From contig NC_092349.1 of NCBI RefSeq assembly GCF_963676685.1, positions 57,519,431-57,583,430 on the forward strand: a DNA stretch of 64,000 nt, written 5' to 3'. This DNA is from Mytilus edulis (taxonomy: Eukaryota; Mollusca; Bivalvia; Mytilida; Mytilidae). The notes under the pieces are model-generated. The model made no database searches. It was not told the origin of the DNA and saw only the letters and a list, made by a program, of their open reading frames with translations. The translations under genes were made by a program, and so were the position numbers. Positions 1-10,043 of this stretch are shown piece by piece (position 1 is the stretch's first letter; each line of letters starts with the position of its first letter).

Positions 1-540
1 GTCGTTGGATTAATGTCGTTTTGACATTTAACTCAAACACCGGTTTATTCAACAAGACAACGTTTGGTGATGTAACATGTATATTTCATCGACATACTAT
101 AAATGTATTGCGAACCCATTTTGGTCAATTGTTTGGGATTGATATATGCTTCAGTCACTTAAACCTTTATTACAAATGGCTAGAAAGCGTGTTTTTTTCT
201 GTAAAAATAATATGCATTATAACCATTAAGCGGTATTATGGATGTATAAACATGTATGCATATAGAATTCGTTATGCTGTATCTGAACATTTGCAACAGT
301 TCTTAGCAATAACATATTATTTTGAAAAAAAGAAATATTAAGAAAGGGATACAGGAAATTGCAATTTAAAGTGAAAATAAACAATAATCATGTGCATGAA
401 GGCATAAATATAGTATTTTATTTAAAGCTTAATTGCTGGAAAACATTTGCTTAATGTAATTTAGATGACTTAACATGTTAATATATAAGACCTTTCCAAT
501 GAAAGTAGAATTTGATTTGATCTTTTTCATCAAGTTGTCT
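1..540. other. Left flank, no supported gene
   Basis: AT-rich sequence. An open frame of 106 codons at 21-341 (+) has no signal peptide, no motif I recognise and no sign of splicing into the downstream gene, so I do not annotate it. Nothing else is supported here. Confidence 0.5.
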
Positions 541-562
541 TTTTGTTTTAGTAAACGTACTG

Positions 563-575
563 TTTTATATATAAA
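563..575 (+). promoter_or_regulatory. TATA-like box upstream of gene 1
   Basis: TTTTATATATAAA lies about 340 bp before the gene 1 start codon. The matching position upstream of gene 2 (16266-16276) keeps TTTTATATAAA inside a conserved context (GTACTG before, GACTGCTACTT or GTCTGCTACTT after). Conservation between paralogues is seen; promoter function is inference. Because the start codon lies just after a splice acceptor at 897-898, a non-coding first exon is expected somewhere between here and there. Confidence 0.3.
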
Positions 576-616
576 TCCAAAATGCTACAATGATGCAGAG
601 TCTGCTACTTGAATAG

Positions 617-776
617 GAGCTTGGACAAATACTCTTTTACTTGTATACGAGCTTGAACATATACTCCTTAACTTGTTTACGAGCTTGAACATATACTTGT
701 TTACTTGTAAAAGAGCTTAAACGCATACTCTTTAACTTGTATACGAGCTTGAACATATACTCTTTAATAACACGTT
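617..776 (+). repeat. 32-bp minisatellite, about 5 copies
   Basis: Five head-to-tail copies of a 32-bp unit beginning GAGCTTGAACATATACTC and ending in ACTTGTATAC, with a few substitutions per copy. It sits between the TATA-like box and the signal-peptide exon of gene 1. The corresponding place upstream of gene 2 (about 16315-16345) has only one recognisable copy, so the expansion looks specific to gene 1. Confidence 0.8.
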
Positions 777-911
777 TTACAAACAGCTACATAAACTAAA
801 CTACATATTAACAAGCACAACACATGCATTATTTGTTTCTACAGAACAAGCTACCTTAATGGCATTTCAACACTTAATTGTATTTTTTTCTATTGCAGAA
901 AACTAGTGACA

Positions 912-3900
912 ATGAAGGCTGTAGTAATATTTAGCTGTCTGTTCATGACAGTATGTGGTAAGAAAATTGTGTTAATACTTATACAAAAATATAATACACA
1001 AAGTCTTTAGAAACATTCCACAGACCAATTACACTGTTAATTTACAATATGTTTATTTACATTCGAAAAAGTTTAAAGGTAATGTTTTTGTCTTGTCAAT
1101 GACTTAAAATAAATGGATAAAACCAATCAATCAAAGTAGAAAAAAAATCGACGAAATACAATTTCATGGACCCAAACATTTGTTTCGATCTTAAATTCCA
1201 AATGTTTCCCTTTTGATCGATTATATTTGTACTGTTTGTGCAAACAATTCGTTGTCACAATACTTGTTTGAAGCAGTGTTCAATCAAAGATAAGCGAATC
1301 TAAACAATGCTAAAGTTTTGTAAGTGTCTAACAGCGAAGACCTTAATGGTTTTGTTTTTCGGCCAAACTTGACATGAAACAATAACTCTTTATCCGTTTG
1401 AGACCAACATTGCTGTACATTGGCAATCATGCCACATCTTTTTATATTCATATAATTAAATTGTGATTATTTTTTTTATTAAATTCATTTTGACCCATTT
1501 ACATTTTGAACTATGTCAATTTGAGTTAAAACAAATTGTAACAATTGTTTGAGCTATATACTAAAGCATGTATTCAATTGATTTTCTTTATAGATCAACA
1601 TTTAGGATTATTAGGTTACTAAATCTTAACTAACGTGAGCAATCCCAATACCTAAAACTGGGTGCTCTTCAGTGGGTTTTTATATGTGTTTAAATGACGA
1701 AAACTAAATACTCTTACACAAACTCCATTTAACTTTCACTTTGTTCTACCTCTCTCAAAAATGAATACCAAATTGCATCTTTTCTGTAACATTTTCAGGA
1801 ATGGGTATTCAAAAGAGAAATGCAGATCTTGGAGACATACATGGTGACAATGATGATTTCGCCATTGATTCCCTAATGAATTATCTCAGGTAAAACCAAA
1901 GTTGTAGTAGTTTTAGTTCAATGTGTATTAATAATTCATAGTTGATAATTTTTATAGTTTTATATTCCGATGCCTATACACTAAAATTTATAAATCTTGT
2001 ATATGGCTTAGAAAAATTTCGAGATAAGGTATCTAATTGGCTTATCATAGTCTACTTAGTCTACTAAGGACTGATCAATACTAACCCCATAAAAAACGTG
2101 GTTAGAATCTATATTTCATTTCTGTCATTTCCGTTATTACAACATTCACTTTAAGTCTATAGTCCATATTATAATAAGTACTTACATCTCATATACTCTT
2201 GTTGAATTTCATCTATCATCTTTCATCTGTTTCCAACTTCCAATTATGAATCAGTAACATATCATCATTCCAAGCCTTTGAAGTTATAACATTAAAGTTA
2301 ATTTTCCTGAAGTTATTTTCATTTTGTACGTTATTCGCCAAATAAAATGGATTGGTTGATCATTACACTAGATACATTTGAAATAATAGATAAAACCTGA
2401 ACCGATGTTATGAAAAAAAAATGCCAAAGGGCAATACAAAAATCAATTTTGCAGATTTTGAGTAATTTTAGGGACACTTTTTAACAAAAATCTAATTTGT
2501 GTTGGAAGCATATTAAATGGTGTGTATAAGATAAAAAATAATTCATTTATGTAAATGACTGTCTTTTTTTTTCTACAAATTTTGAAAATAAAACTTTAAA
2601 TTTTCAATTATGTCTCAAAAAATATGCACTCTGTTCGTGTTGTAAAGTCAAAATTGTTTGCTTATCAAAATTCAATAAACAAATATCAGCACATACCATG
2701 ATAAATAAATAAAAATCACGAATATTTATGTATTTTACCATATATCATTTGTGATAAATTATTGAAAGTTGTATTCTGTTATCGTTTATTTTGTTTTTCT
2801 ATATATCAAGCGCATCAGTAAAAATAATCCATTATTTAAAAAAAATCCAGTAATATCCTGAATCATACTTACTATTGTTTTAAGTAAAATCTTGGATCTT
2901 AATCTTTGGTAATAGAAATTTAATACAATTCAGATTCCTCCAAGTACAAATCTGGATATCTAATTTTCTACTAGTGAATATTGGAATTCCAATTTGTACT
3001 AAGAGGATCCTAGATCTTTGTTCTATAACACAAAATGTCATACTTTTCACCCATATTTGTTGTATGTTTTAAACCTGGACGTATGAGCTTAATTATTTTC
3101 TTATTCGTGCCCTCAAACGCAAATAAAGTATATATGAACAAAAACTCAAACACATATCTATGGGAAACAGCTCGCCTAGACGAGTGCAGCAAAGTTTTAT
3201 TATCAAATAATTCAACTGTCATCAAATCACATTACCAGCACACTAAGACCGCTGCAGCATACATGTCTTACAAACAAATCTACAATGAGAAATAATGAAA
3301 TAGAATGTTTCATATCACAAAACCATAATTTCATAATGTTCTTTTTAAAATCTGCAGAAAAAGCATAATGCATTTACAATATTATAAGCTTATACAAAAC
3401 ATGTACACAGGGGGGAAGGGGTGGGGAAAAACTTCACTGCACTAAGACTGAGCTTCGAATGACCAAGCTATGAAAATGTATTTTCAATGTCAACGTTTAC
3501 CGCGAATGACCAGTCCGTGCTATCATACATCGAACTTTAAACTCTTAACTTTGTTAAGGTGACTTATTGTTATGCTAAAATAATGTAAATATTATTTTAA
3601 ACATAAACACATGTTCCCAATATAACAACAAACCAATGTGCTATCGATAGTTAATAAATACATATATGTTGTTTACTTTTTCAATAGGAAAAGATGGAGT
3701 ATAGGCAGTGGCAACAAAGGAAATGATAATCAAGCAAACAACAACAACGACATTGGTAATTCATATGAAGAAAATAATAAAAATACACATGTAGCGGGGA
3801 TAGGAAATATTGGTGACTTTGGAAAGAAACGTGACTCGTCAAATGAGGATAAAAGATGGAGTATAGGAAGTGGCAACAAAGGAAATGGTAATCAAGCAAA

Positions 3901-5089
3901 CAACAACAACGACATCGGTAATTCGCATGTAGAAAATAATAAAGATACACATGTAGCGGGGATAGGAAATATCGGAGACTTTGGAAGGAAACGTGACTGG
4001 AATATTGGAAGTGGCAATACAGGCAATCATAATTCTGCAAGTGGCAATAGTAACATCGGCAATAGCGAGAAGAATTATGACAAGAATACAAATGTATATG
4101 GCGTTGGAAATATCGGAGACTTTGGAAGAAAACGTGACTGGTCTTTTGAAGGTAAACGATGGAGTATAGGAAGTGGCAACAAAGGAAATGGTAATCAAGC
4201 AAACAACAACAACGACATTGGTAATACGTATGAAGAAAATAATAAAAATACACATGTAGCAGGGATAGGAAATATTGGAGACTTTGGAAAGAAACGTGAC
4301 TCGTCAAATGAAGATAAAAGATGGAGTATAGGAAGTGGCAACAAAGGAAATGGTAATCAAGCAAACAACAACAAAAACATCGGTAATTCGCGTGTAGAAA
4401 ATAATAAAGATACACATGTAGCGGGGATAGGAAATTTTGGAGACTTTGGAAAGAAACGTGACTCGTCAAATGAAGATAAAAGATGGAGTATAGGAAGTGG
4501 CAACAAAGGAAATGGTAATCAAGCAAACAACAACAAAAACATCGGTAATTCGCATGTAGAAAATAATAAAGATACACATGTAGCGGGGATAGGAAATATT
4601 GGCGACTTTGGAAAGAAACGTGACTCGTCAAATGAAGATAAAAGATGGAGTATAGGCAGTGGCAACAAAGGAAATGGTAATCAAGCAAACAACAACAACG
4701 ACATCGGTAATTCGTATGAAGAAAATAATAAAAATACACATGTAGCGGGGATAGGAAATATCGGAGACTTTGGAAGGAAACGTGACTGGAATATTGGAAG
4801 TGGCAATACAGGCAATCATAATTCTGCAAGTGGCAATAGTAACATCGGCAATAGCGAGAAGAATTATGACAAGAATACAAATGTATATGGCGTCGGAAAT
4901 ATCGGAGACTTTGGAAGAAAACGTGACTGGTCTTTTGAAGGTAAACGATGGAGTATAGGAAGTGGCAACAAAGGAAATGGTAACACTGCAAATGACAACA
5001 GCAACATTGGTAATTCGTATGAAGAAAATAATAAAGATACAAATGTAATAGGAGCTGGAAATTTCGGAAACTTTGATGGGAAACGATAA
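912..5089 (+). CDS. Gene 1: secreted multicopy Asn/Gly-rich peptide precursor
   Basis: Proposed CDS join(912..957,1799..1889,3688..5089), 512 residues; all junctions are GT-AG and keep one frame. Exon 1 encodes the signal peptide MKAVVIFSCLFMTVCG, exon 2 a dibasic site (IQKR) and an acidic propeptide (DNDDFAID), and exon 3 nine modules starting W(S/N)IGSGN. Modules 1-8 end IGDF or FGDF followed by GKKR or GRKR; module 9 ends DGKR and stop. KR pairs also bracket the spacers DSSNED and DWSFEG. Gly before a basic pair is the substrate signature for peptidyl-glycine amidation, so cleavage would give about 42-residue peptides with an amidated C-terminal Phe. I do not recognise the family: neuropeptide-like, pheromone, defence or structural roles are all open. 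A conserved acceptor at 897-898 shows a 5' non-coding exon exists. Donor 5095-5096, just after the stop, leads to a 3' UTR exon. Confidence 0.85.
3010..3687. other. End of gene 1 intron 2, G-rich patch
   Basis: Intron 2 of gene 1 runs 1890-3687. The short open frames near 3010-3295 show nothing recognisable. At 3410-3426 runs of 6, 4 and 4 guanines stand out from the AT-rich background. No other feature is supported in this intron. Confidence 0.4.
3689..5086 (+). repeat. Nine-module coding repeat of gene 1
   Basis: Module starts (Trp codons) are at 3695, 3857, 3998, 4160, 4322, 4484, 4646, 4787 and 4949, giving 162-bp (54-codon) and 141-bp (47-codon) units. Two subtypes alternate: WSIGSGNKGN with Gln-Ala-Asn, and WNIGSGNTGN with Ser-Ala-Ser-Gly-Asn. 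The pair of modules at 3857-4159 recurs nearly unchanged at 4646-4948, so recent growth copied blocks larger than one module. All unit lengths are multiples of three and the frame stays open, which argues for selection on the protein. Confidence 0.9.
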
Positions 5090-6201
5090 ATAAGGTAAAT
5101 TGTTTCCAAGTAATATTTTTTTTTATAGAATCAAAAACAATTTAGATGTTGACTAAATCAGTCTGATATCCCTAGTTAACTAGTAAACAGTCTGTAAACT
5201 GCAACAGTCATTTTGATTTAATCAAAGACTGTGTTATAAATAATTAAGCAGGATGTATTTACCATTCCAGGGCACCTGAGATCAACCCTGCTTTTTGTTG
5301 CTTTTCGTTTTATGCAGTTTTTGTTTTGTATTTTTTTTTTTTTAGTTTTGTAGACCGTTGTTTGTCTGAATTTTTGTTTTTACCGTGGCATTGTCAGTTT
5401 GTTTTCGACATATGAGATTACTTATTCCTTTGTTATCATCCGCTTCCCCTTTTTGGGCCGTGTTCACCGAGTTCGTACTTAAAAGAGCAAGATCTGCCAA
5501 CCATTTCGGGAAACTGAGATCAACCGAATTTTGATGAGGTTCGTTTTGCTCAGTATTTTGTTTTCTATGTTGTGTTTTGTTTACTATTATTTGTCTTTTT
5601 CTGTCCTCGTCATGTCGTTTCAATGTCCTTTGGTATATTTTGCCTCTCTTTTTGAGTCTTTCGGTTATTTTTCAAACTTGATCACTGCGTGTTAATGTAG
5701 TACAACTGGCTTACAGTAAATTAGGATTTGTCCAGTCTTTGTTCAGTCTTTTCAGTAGTTGAATAGTCCTTGATTGCCTGCTAGGAAAATGTCTGAACAG
5801 TACTGAATCAACAAGAAGAAAATATCTTCAAAATAACTTCAAATCTTAACTAGATTTAACGTTTTTAGTTTTAATCTTTTTCTATGATGTTAAGACCAAC
5901 AAGACTTAATTTCATTAAACGTATATATTATATATTACACATATATAGTTGAACATGATATACTAATAAAACGGTACAATATTTTTTGTGAACGTAAGTA
6001 AATGACATCAAACTTTTAACAAGACTAAGAAAATCATTCATATTTATAATTCACATTAAATATTGTCAACTAAAGAAGAAATTAGATAACAAAAAATGTA
6101 AAGTAAGTGAGTATTATAACATTTAAACAATGTGTAAAATCATAAACCTTGTAATGTACTTTCATATACTATTTACTTGTTTTTCTGTTTTTGTTTTACA
6201 G
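5090..6201 (+). other. Gene 1 3' UTR intron with two PLE-tail copies
   Basis: After the stop codon, donor GT at 5095-5096 pairs with an acceptor ending TTTTACAG at 6201. The interval holds two head-to-tail copies of the dispersed Penelope-tail repeat (about 5263-5460 and 5484-5680, same orientation as the gene). Gene 3 has the same layout: donor after 42037 and acceptor TTTTACAG ending at 43382. Confidence 0.6.
5263..5680 (+). repeat. Two tandem copies of PLE-tail repeat
   Basis: Both copies carry the family landmarks: GCACCTGAGATCA- or ACTGAGATCA-like starts, a GTTTGTCT stretch, a GTTTTC/GATTTATGAG-like stretch and a final TTTGGTATxTTTTGCCTCT. The same sequence follows the RT relic at 18590-18835, so these are read as 5'-truncated 3' tails of that element. 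Confidence 0.55.
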
Positions 6202-7412
6202 GTAAAGAAAAGAAGTAAGGACATTTTCCACCACACCATTCTTCTTTTCATTGTGCGTGCGATGCAAATATCTCATATATTACTGAACAGTATACTTGTA
6301 TTTGATATACATTTTTGCATTAGTTGTTTACACACAGAATATGATTAACAATTTAAAAGTATAACAATTTAACCATATGTAGATTTTTAACAAAAATATA
6401 TTAGATATATGTTTTATATTATTACGTTTATTTTTAGCAAATAACTAAGTGCTAGTGTTTCCCGAATCGCTTTGTCTTCATAAAGGATACTACCTATTTC
6501 AATGTAGTTAAGGTATTTGGTTGTGTCCAGTTCTTAATCAACAGTAATAATTTCCCTACTCAATAAGGTATGGAGCCTTAAATTTGAAATAAGATTGAGA
6601 TGTCAGATATGACTATGATTTTTTTTTATAAAAGCCAATCCATGAAAAGGGCAACTGCAATTCATTTTTAAAGTAAATTGACATTTTTTAATCTGTAAAA
6701 AAGTTTCTTTCTTAAGATAAATCATTGATATTTGTTAATTCTACGGATACTTGAGTTTATTTCATTGCACAGATCAATCCTGTGAGTTTAAAATATCAAA
6801 AGTGTCTGCATCTGTAGTTACATCATTAGCAATTGTCTCTCGATTAAAAATGAATACATACTTGTTAATTTTGCTATCAAAAGTTTTCCATGAAATAAAA
6901 GAAAAAAATGTTCTCCGTTGTGCATTTGTTCAAAAAAAGATATTGCACATCAAAAGCCAATAGTATTTTCATTTGTCCCTTTCCTTTAAAATGTTAACTA
7001 CATTTTGAATGATAAGATGAATTTATTGCTTTTTATTTGATGTCTTGAAACTATAGGTAAAATGTTGAAAATTAAAGGAGAATTGGTACATCACGTTTTA
7101 TAATATTTTCATTGGCCTAAAACAAAGAGTGAGAATATACCAAGGGACCACAAACAAATCCAAGAAACATTTACTATGACATTTAAATAATAGTCAAATT
7201 AACTATTCTGAGAAAGATAGACTAATACACTACACTATTTTAATAGTTTTTTTGTATAATATATATCACTTCATCATCCTTTTAGTTTTTGTTACATTTT
7301 TTTAAAGCAGAAATATAGATGTTATATTTCAATACTGCTAAATACTTGCTTTGTTGTAATAATTTTTTATTTCAAATAGTATATATTATTTAATAAAGGT
7401 TTTAATTGCACA
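6202..7412 (+). other. Gene 1 3' UTR exon and poly(A) signal
   Basis: Begins after a canonical acceptor with GTAAAGAAAAGAAG, matching GAAAAGAAAAGAAG at the gene 3 exon at 43383. Sequence identity with gene 3 continues to about 44130. An AATAAA hexamer at 7392-7397 is a plausible cleavage signal; gene 2 has the homologous region with AATAAA at 23361-23366. The 3' limit is inferred, not seen. Short open frames inside (6130-6348, 6751-6963) are not conserved and are not annotated. Confidence 0.5.
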
Positions 7413-7439
7413 AATACAACTTTCATGAATTATCTATCT

Positions 7440-7745
7440 GTCTTCATTCTACTTGTGGTGTTTTCGTTTTTCCGTTTGGTTTAGCAGTTATACAACTTGC
7501 TACTTGTCTTTTGTATACAATATTCTACGAAATGTGTAAGCTAAAGGAAAGTAAAGAATATCATAAGTAGCTAACTATAAAACCAGGTTTAGCTCACCAT
7601 TTCTTCGGAAAATGCCTGTACCAAGTCAGGAATATGGCAGTTGTTTTCATTTGTTCCGTTGACAAATAGCGTTTGACAGCGTGGCCATGGACTTCCACTG
7701 TTTGAAGTTGTCTTGGGGTTTGGTATTTTTGTTATACTTTTTAGC
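7440..7745 (+). repeat. Dispersed repeat family C copy
   Basis: Shares with 13650-14000 and, inverted, 37000-37260 the landmarks ACCAAGTCAGGAATATG and a GTTGTTTTC stretch. A version of its first part is also present after gene 3 (44160-44345), so this copy predates the gene 1/gene 3 duplication. Class unknown. Confidence 0.5.
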
Positions 7746-7799
7746 TAGCAATTGGTCAGAAATAAAACGACAACATTGATACTTTCTTTAAAAGGTTTG

Positions 7800-8460
7800 A
7801 GCTGAGAATGTTGTCATCAATTGCCTTGCTACATCCAAAATTGTATTGTTATAACTAACAAAAGTTCTATTCCTTATTAGCGCAGATAAAGACTATAGAT
7901 GTATATTTTCCAAAATTCACAATCTTCATAAAAAAGAAAAAGTGTGTTGTAATTGAAAAAGGTAAATGCTGAAAAGGACAATAGTGAATCCATGCAACAT
8001 TATTGAGTGATGCACCGTGCAACGGGGAACAATGTATTGGGTTTACACCGTCGTTAATAGTTTTAATTTCAAATATGTGACTTTAAGATGAAGAGCAGCA
8101 ATGTTCCTTTGCATTTTGTGTGTCTTTTGCTATGCATGTATTGATTTTGAGTGATGGATGGATACCACATGTCCTTTGTTTTTCTATTATTTGTAATTGC
8201 ACTCTTTCTATTTCGAAAATTACACAGGAAAGCATTAAGACTTGCAGATGTAAACATTGCATAACAGTTAAGGTTAAGATAAAACAATTATATAAAAAAC
8301 AATTAAAATCATAAGTTTTTATCTTTCCTTTTATTCTCAAATAAATTAAACATTCGATGACAGGGTTTTCGATTCGATCGAATGTCGCTATAATTTTAAT
8401 CTGCTGGACAATACAACAAATCTGAATGAAGATTAACCGATTTCCTTTTTAATTCTTAGT
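7800..8460. repeat. Segmental duplication arm shared with 45040-45730
   Basis: The stretch around 7975-8410 aligns by eye with 45280-45690 (for example GGTAAATGCTGAAAAGGAC against GGTAAAAGCTCTACTGGAC, and AATAAACATTCGATGA-like blocks). This marks the downstream extent of the duplication that made genes 1 and 3. The short frames in 8069-8340 are on both strands and not conserved. Confidence 0.55.
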
Positions 8461-8990
8461 TTATTAGTTTTTCAGAGCTTTTCTTGAATTTCCTTACACG
8501 AATATTTTCAAAGAAAGTTTCTGCGTACACGAAAGCTATATAATTAACTAAGAGTTCGAAATGGTTAAATTGAACTCTTCGCATTAGAATTTTAAACATT
8601 GTTTACAACATGATTTGGTTGACTGTTATGAGATTTCTTTTTTCTCCGGTATGAAATCGTTACCGATTTGTCATTGACTTTTTACTCAACATTATGAGTC
8701 TTATCATTGGAACAGACTTAAATTTCCGAAGCACCCACTTTCCCGCTTATGGCGCGTGTTTCTATATTGTTACTTTTCTGTGTGTATCTGCCATGTTTAT
8801 CTTTTAATGTCTATTTTGTCATAACAGCAAACGTTATTTTTATACTTTGTCCAGACATACTGTTTTATTTCAATCATTTTTATTCGATACCTTGCAAGCA
8901 TGATGATTATTTATTTTTAATGTTTTAGAATTGAACAAGAGACATTAACCAGTCCGTTTTGTAGTAACCTATTTCCTTGGAAACGTAACA
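8461..8990. other. Intergenic, nothing seen
   Basis: AT-rich sequence between the gene 1 duplication arm and the ribozyme repeats. I see no coding exon, RNA gene or clear repeat. Confidence 0.4.
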
Positions 8991-9227
8991 TAGTTAATTT
9001 AAACAAAGGAACACAGATGATGTCACTTCGGTGTTGACATGAATATCAATAATGTGGTCATTTTTATAAATTTCTTGTATACAAAACTTTGAACTTTTTG
9101 AAAAACTATGGAGTTTCTTATCCAAGGCATAGATTACCTTAGCCGTATTTGGCACAACTTTTTGGAATTTTGGATCCTCAATGCTCTTCAACTTTGTACT
9201 TGTTTGGGTTTATAAATATTTCGATTT

Positions 9228-9275
9228 GAGCGTCACTGATGAGTCTTATGTAGACGAAACGCGCGTCTGGTGTAC
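9228..9275 (+). ncRNA. Hammerhead ribozyme, canonical core
   Basis: Stem I strand GCGTCA, core CTGATGA, stem II GTCT/AGAC with loop TATGT, core GAAA, self-complementary helix III within ACGCGCGT, cleavage C, then TGGTGT closing stem I with wobble pairs. All invariant core bases are present. Helix III is too short to close as one hairpin, so cleavage would need two copies pairing, as known for minimal type I hammerheads in animals. Confidence 0.75.
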
Positions 9276-9582
9276 TAACTTATAATCCTGATACCTTTGA
9301 TAACTATTTACACCACTGGGTCGATGCCACTGCTTGTGGACGTTTCGTCCCCGAGGGTATCACCAGCCCAGTAGTCAACACTTCGGTGTTGACATGAATA
9401 TCAATAATGTGGTAATTTTTATAAATTTCCTGTATACAAAACTTTGAACTTTTTGAAAAACTAAGGAGTTTCTTATCCCAGGCATAGATTACCTTAGCCG
9501 TATTTGGCACAACTTTTTGGAATTTTGGATCCGCAATTCTCTCCAACTTTGTACTTGTTTGGGTTTATAAATATTTTGATTT

Positions 9583-9630
9583 GAGCGTCACTGATGAGTC
9601 TTATGTAGACGAAACGCGCGTCTGGCGTAC
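9583..9630 (+). ncRNA. Hammerhead ribozyme, canonical core
   Basis: Same architecture as the copy at 9228, with stem I GCGTCA against TGGCGT fully paired (two G-T wobbles). Core CTGATGA and GAAA intact, cleavage expected after the C of GCGTC. Confidence 0.78.
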
Positions 9631-9725
9631 TAAATTATAATCCTGTTACCTTTGATAACTATAGAGACATAAGTATTGACTCTGCCGACCGGGGCACATG
9701 GATTGACCCCTGTTTTTTGTTTATT

Positions 9726-9744
9726 GGGGGGGGGAGGGGGAGGG
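9726..9744 (+). other. G-rich run, possible quadruplex
   Basis: Nine guanines, A, five guanines, A, three guanines in an otherwise AT-rich region. It can supply four G-tracts and could fold as a quadruplex, but it may equally be a simple-sequence expansion. Confidence 0.4.
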
Positions 9745-10000
9745 TCCGGTTGTTAACTGTATTGTTTTATGTGTGATGCATGGTATGGTGTGTTTGACTT
9801 TTTTAGCTTTTGATAGACCCTTTGGTTTCTTTGTTTCCTTGTTAAAGATTTCGAATATTAAGATCTCTACATACATATCGATCCCGGCCCGAAATATTTA
9901 TTAAAGTATCGTACCTAAAATACAACCGGTCGAAAAAAAAATTAGTTGATTTTTCAGGTAAACAAGGGAAATCCGATTTGAACTTTTTTCATCGCCAAAT

Positions 10001-10043
10001 TTAATTGTGATGAAGGTAAATCCAGAAAAGCGCTTCGGACGCA
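10001..10043 (+). ncRNA. Degenerate hammerhead, family 2
   Basis: TGATGA, then AGGTAAATCCA, GAAA, the palindrome AAGCGCTT, cleavage C and GGACGC. The order of core and helices is that of a type I hammerhead with self-complementary helix III. The 5' strand of stem I is lost here. Reading it as a ribozyme relic is inference from the better-preserved copy pattern at 25461-25505. Confidence 0.45.

Larger units (their letters stand above)
9000..9660 (+). mobile_element. Retrozyme-like repeat with two hammerhead ribozymes
   Basis: A 355-bp unit (ribozyme to ribozyme, 9228 to 9583) preceded by a second, partial unit. Each body contains blocks such as GCCGTATTTGGCACAACTTT and, before the ribozyme, GTACTTGTTTGGGTTTATAA. 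Each unit ends in a hammerhead motif. Non-coding tandem units of 300-400 bp, each with a type I hammerhead, are the known form of animal retrozymes, which give small circular RNAs. The open frames across it on the minus strand are artefacts of the repeat. Confidence 0.75.

Noticed and set aside
21-341. 106-codon frame at the left edge
   Set aside because: No recognisable domain, no signal peptide, composition like the flanking AT-rich DNA. Could be part of a gene outside the window, but nothing supports it.
3681-5042. 453-codon minus-strand open frame rich in Cys, Tyr and His
   Set aside because: Antisense of the gene 1 coding array; period divisible by three makes it stop-free by chance.
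3688-5089. Curli-type or mycobacterial MPTR-type repeat protein, implying bacterial origin
   Set aside because: The N-x-G/GN spacing is loosely similar, but introns, a eukaryotic signal exon and dibasic sites point to an animal secreted precursor; similarity looks like composition only.
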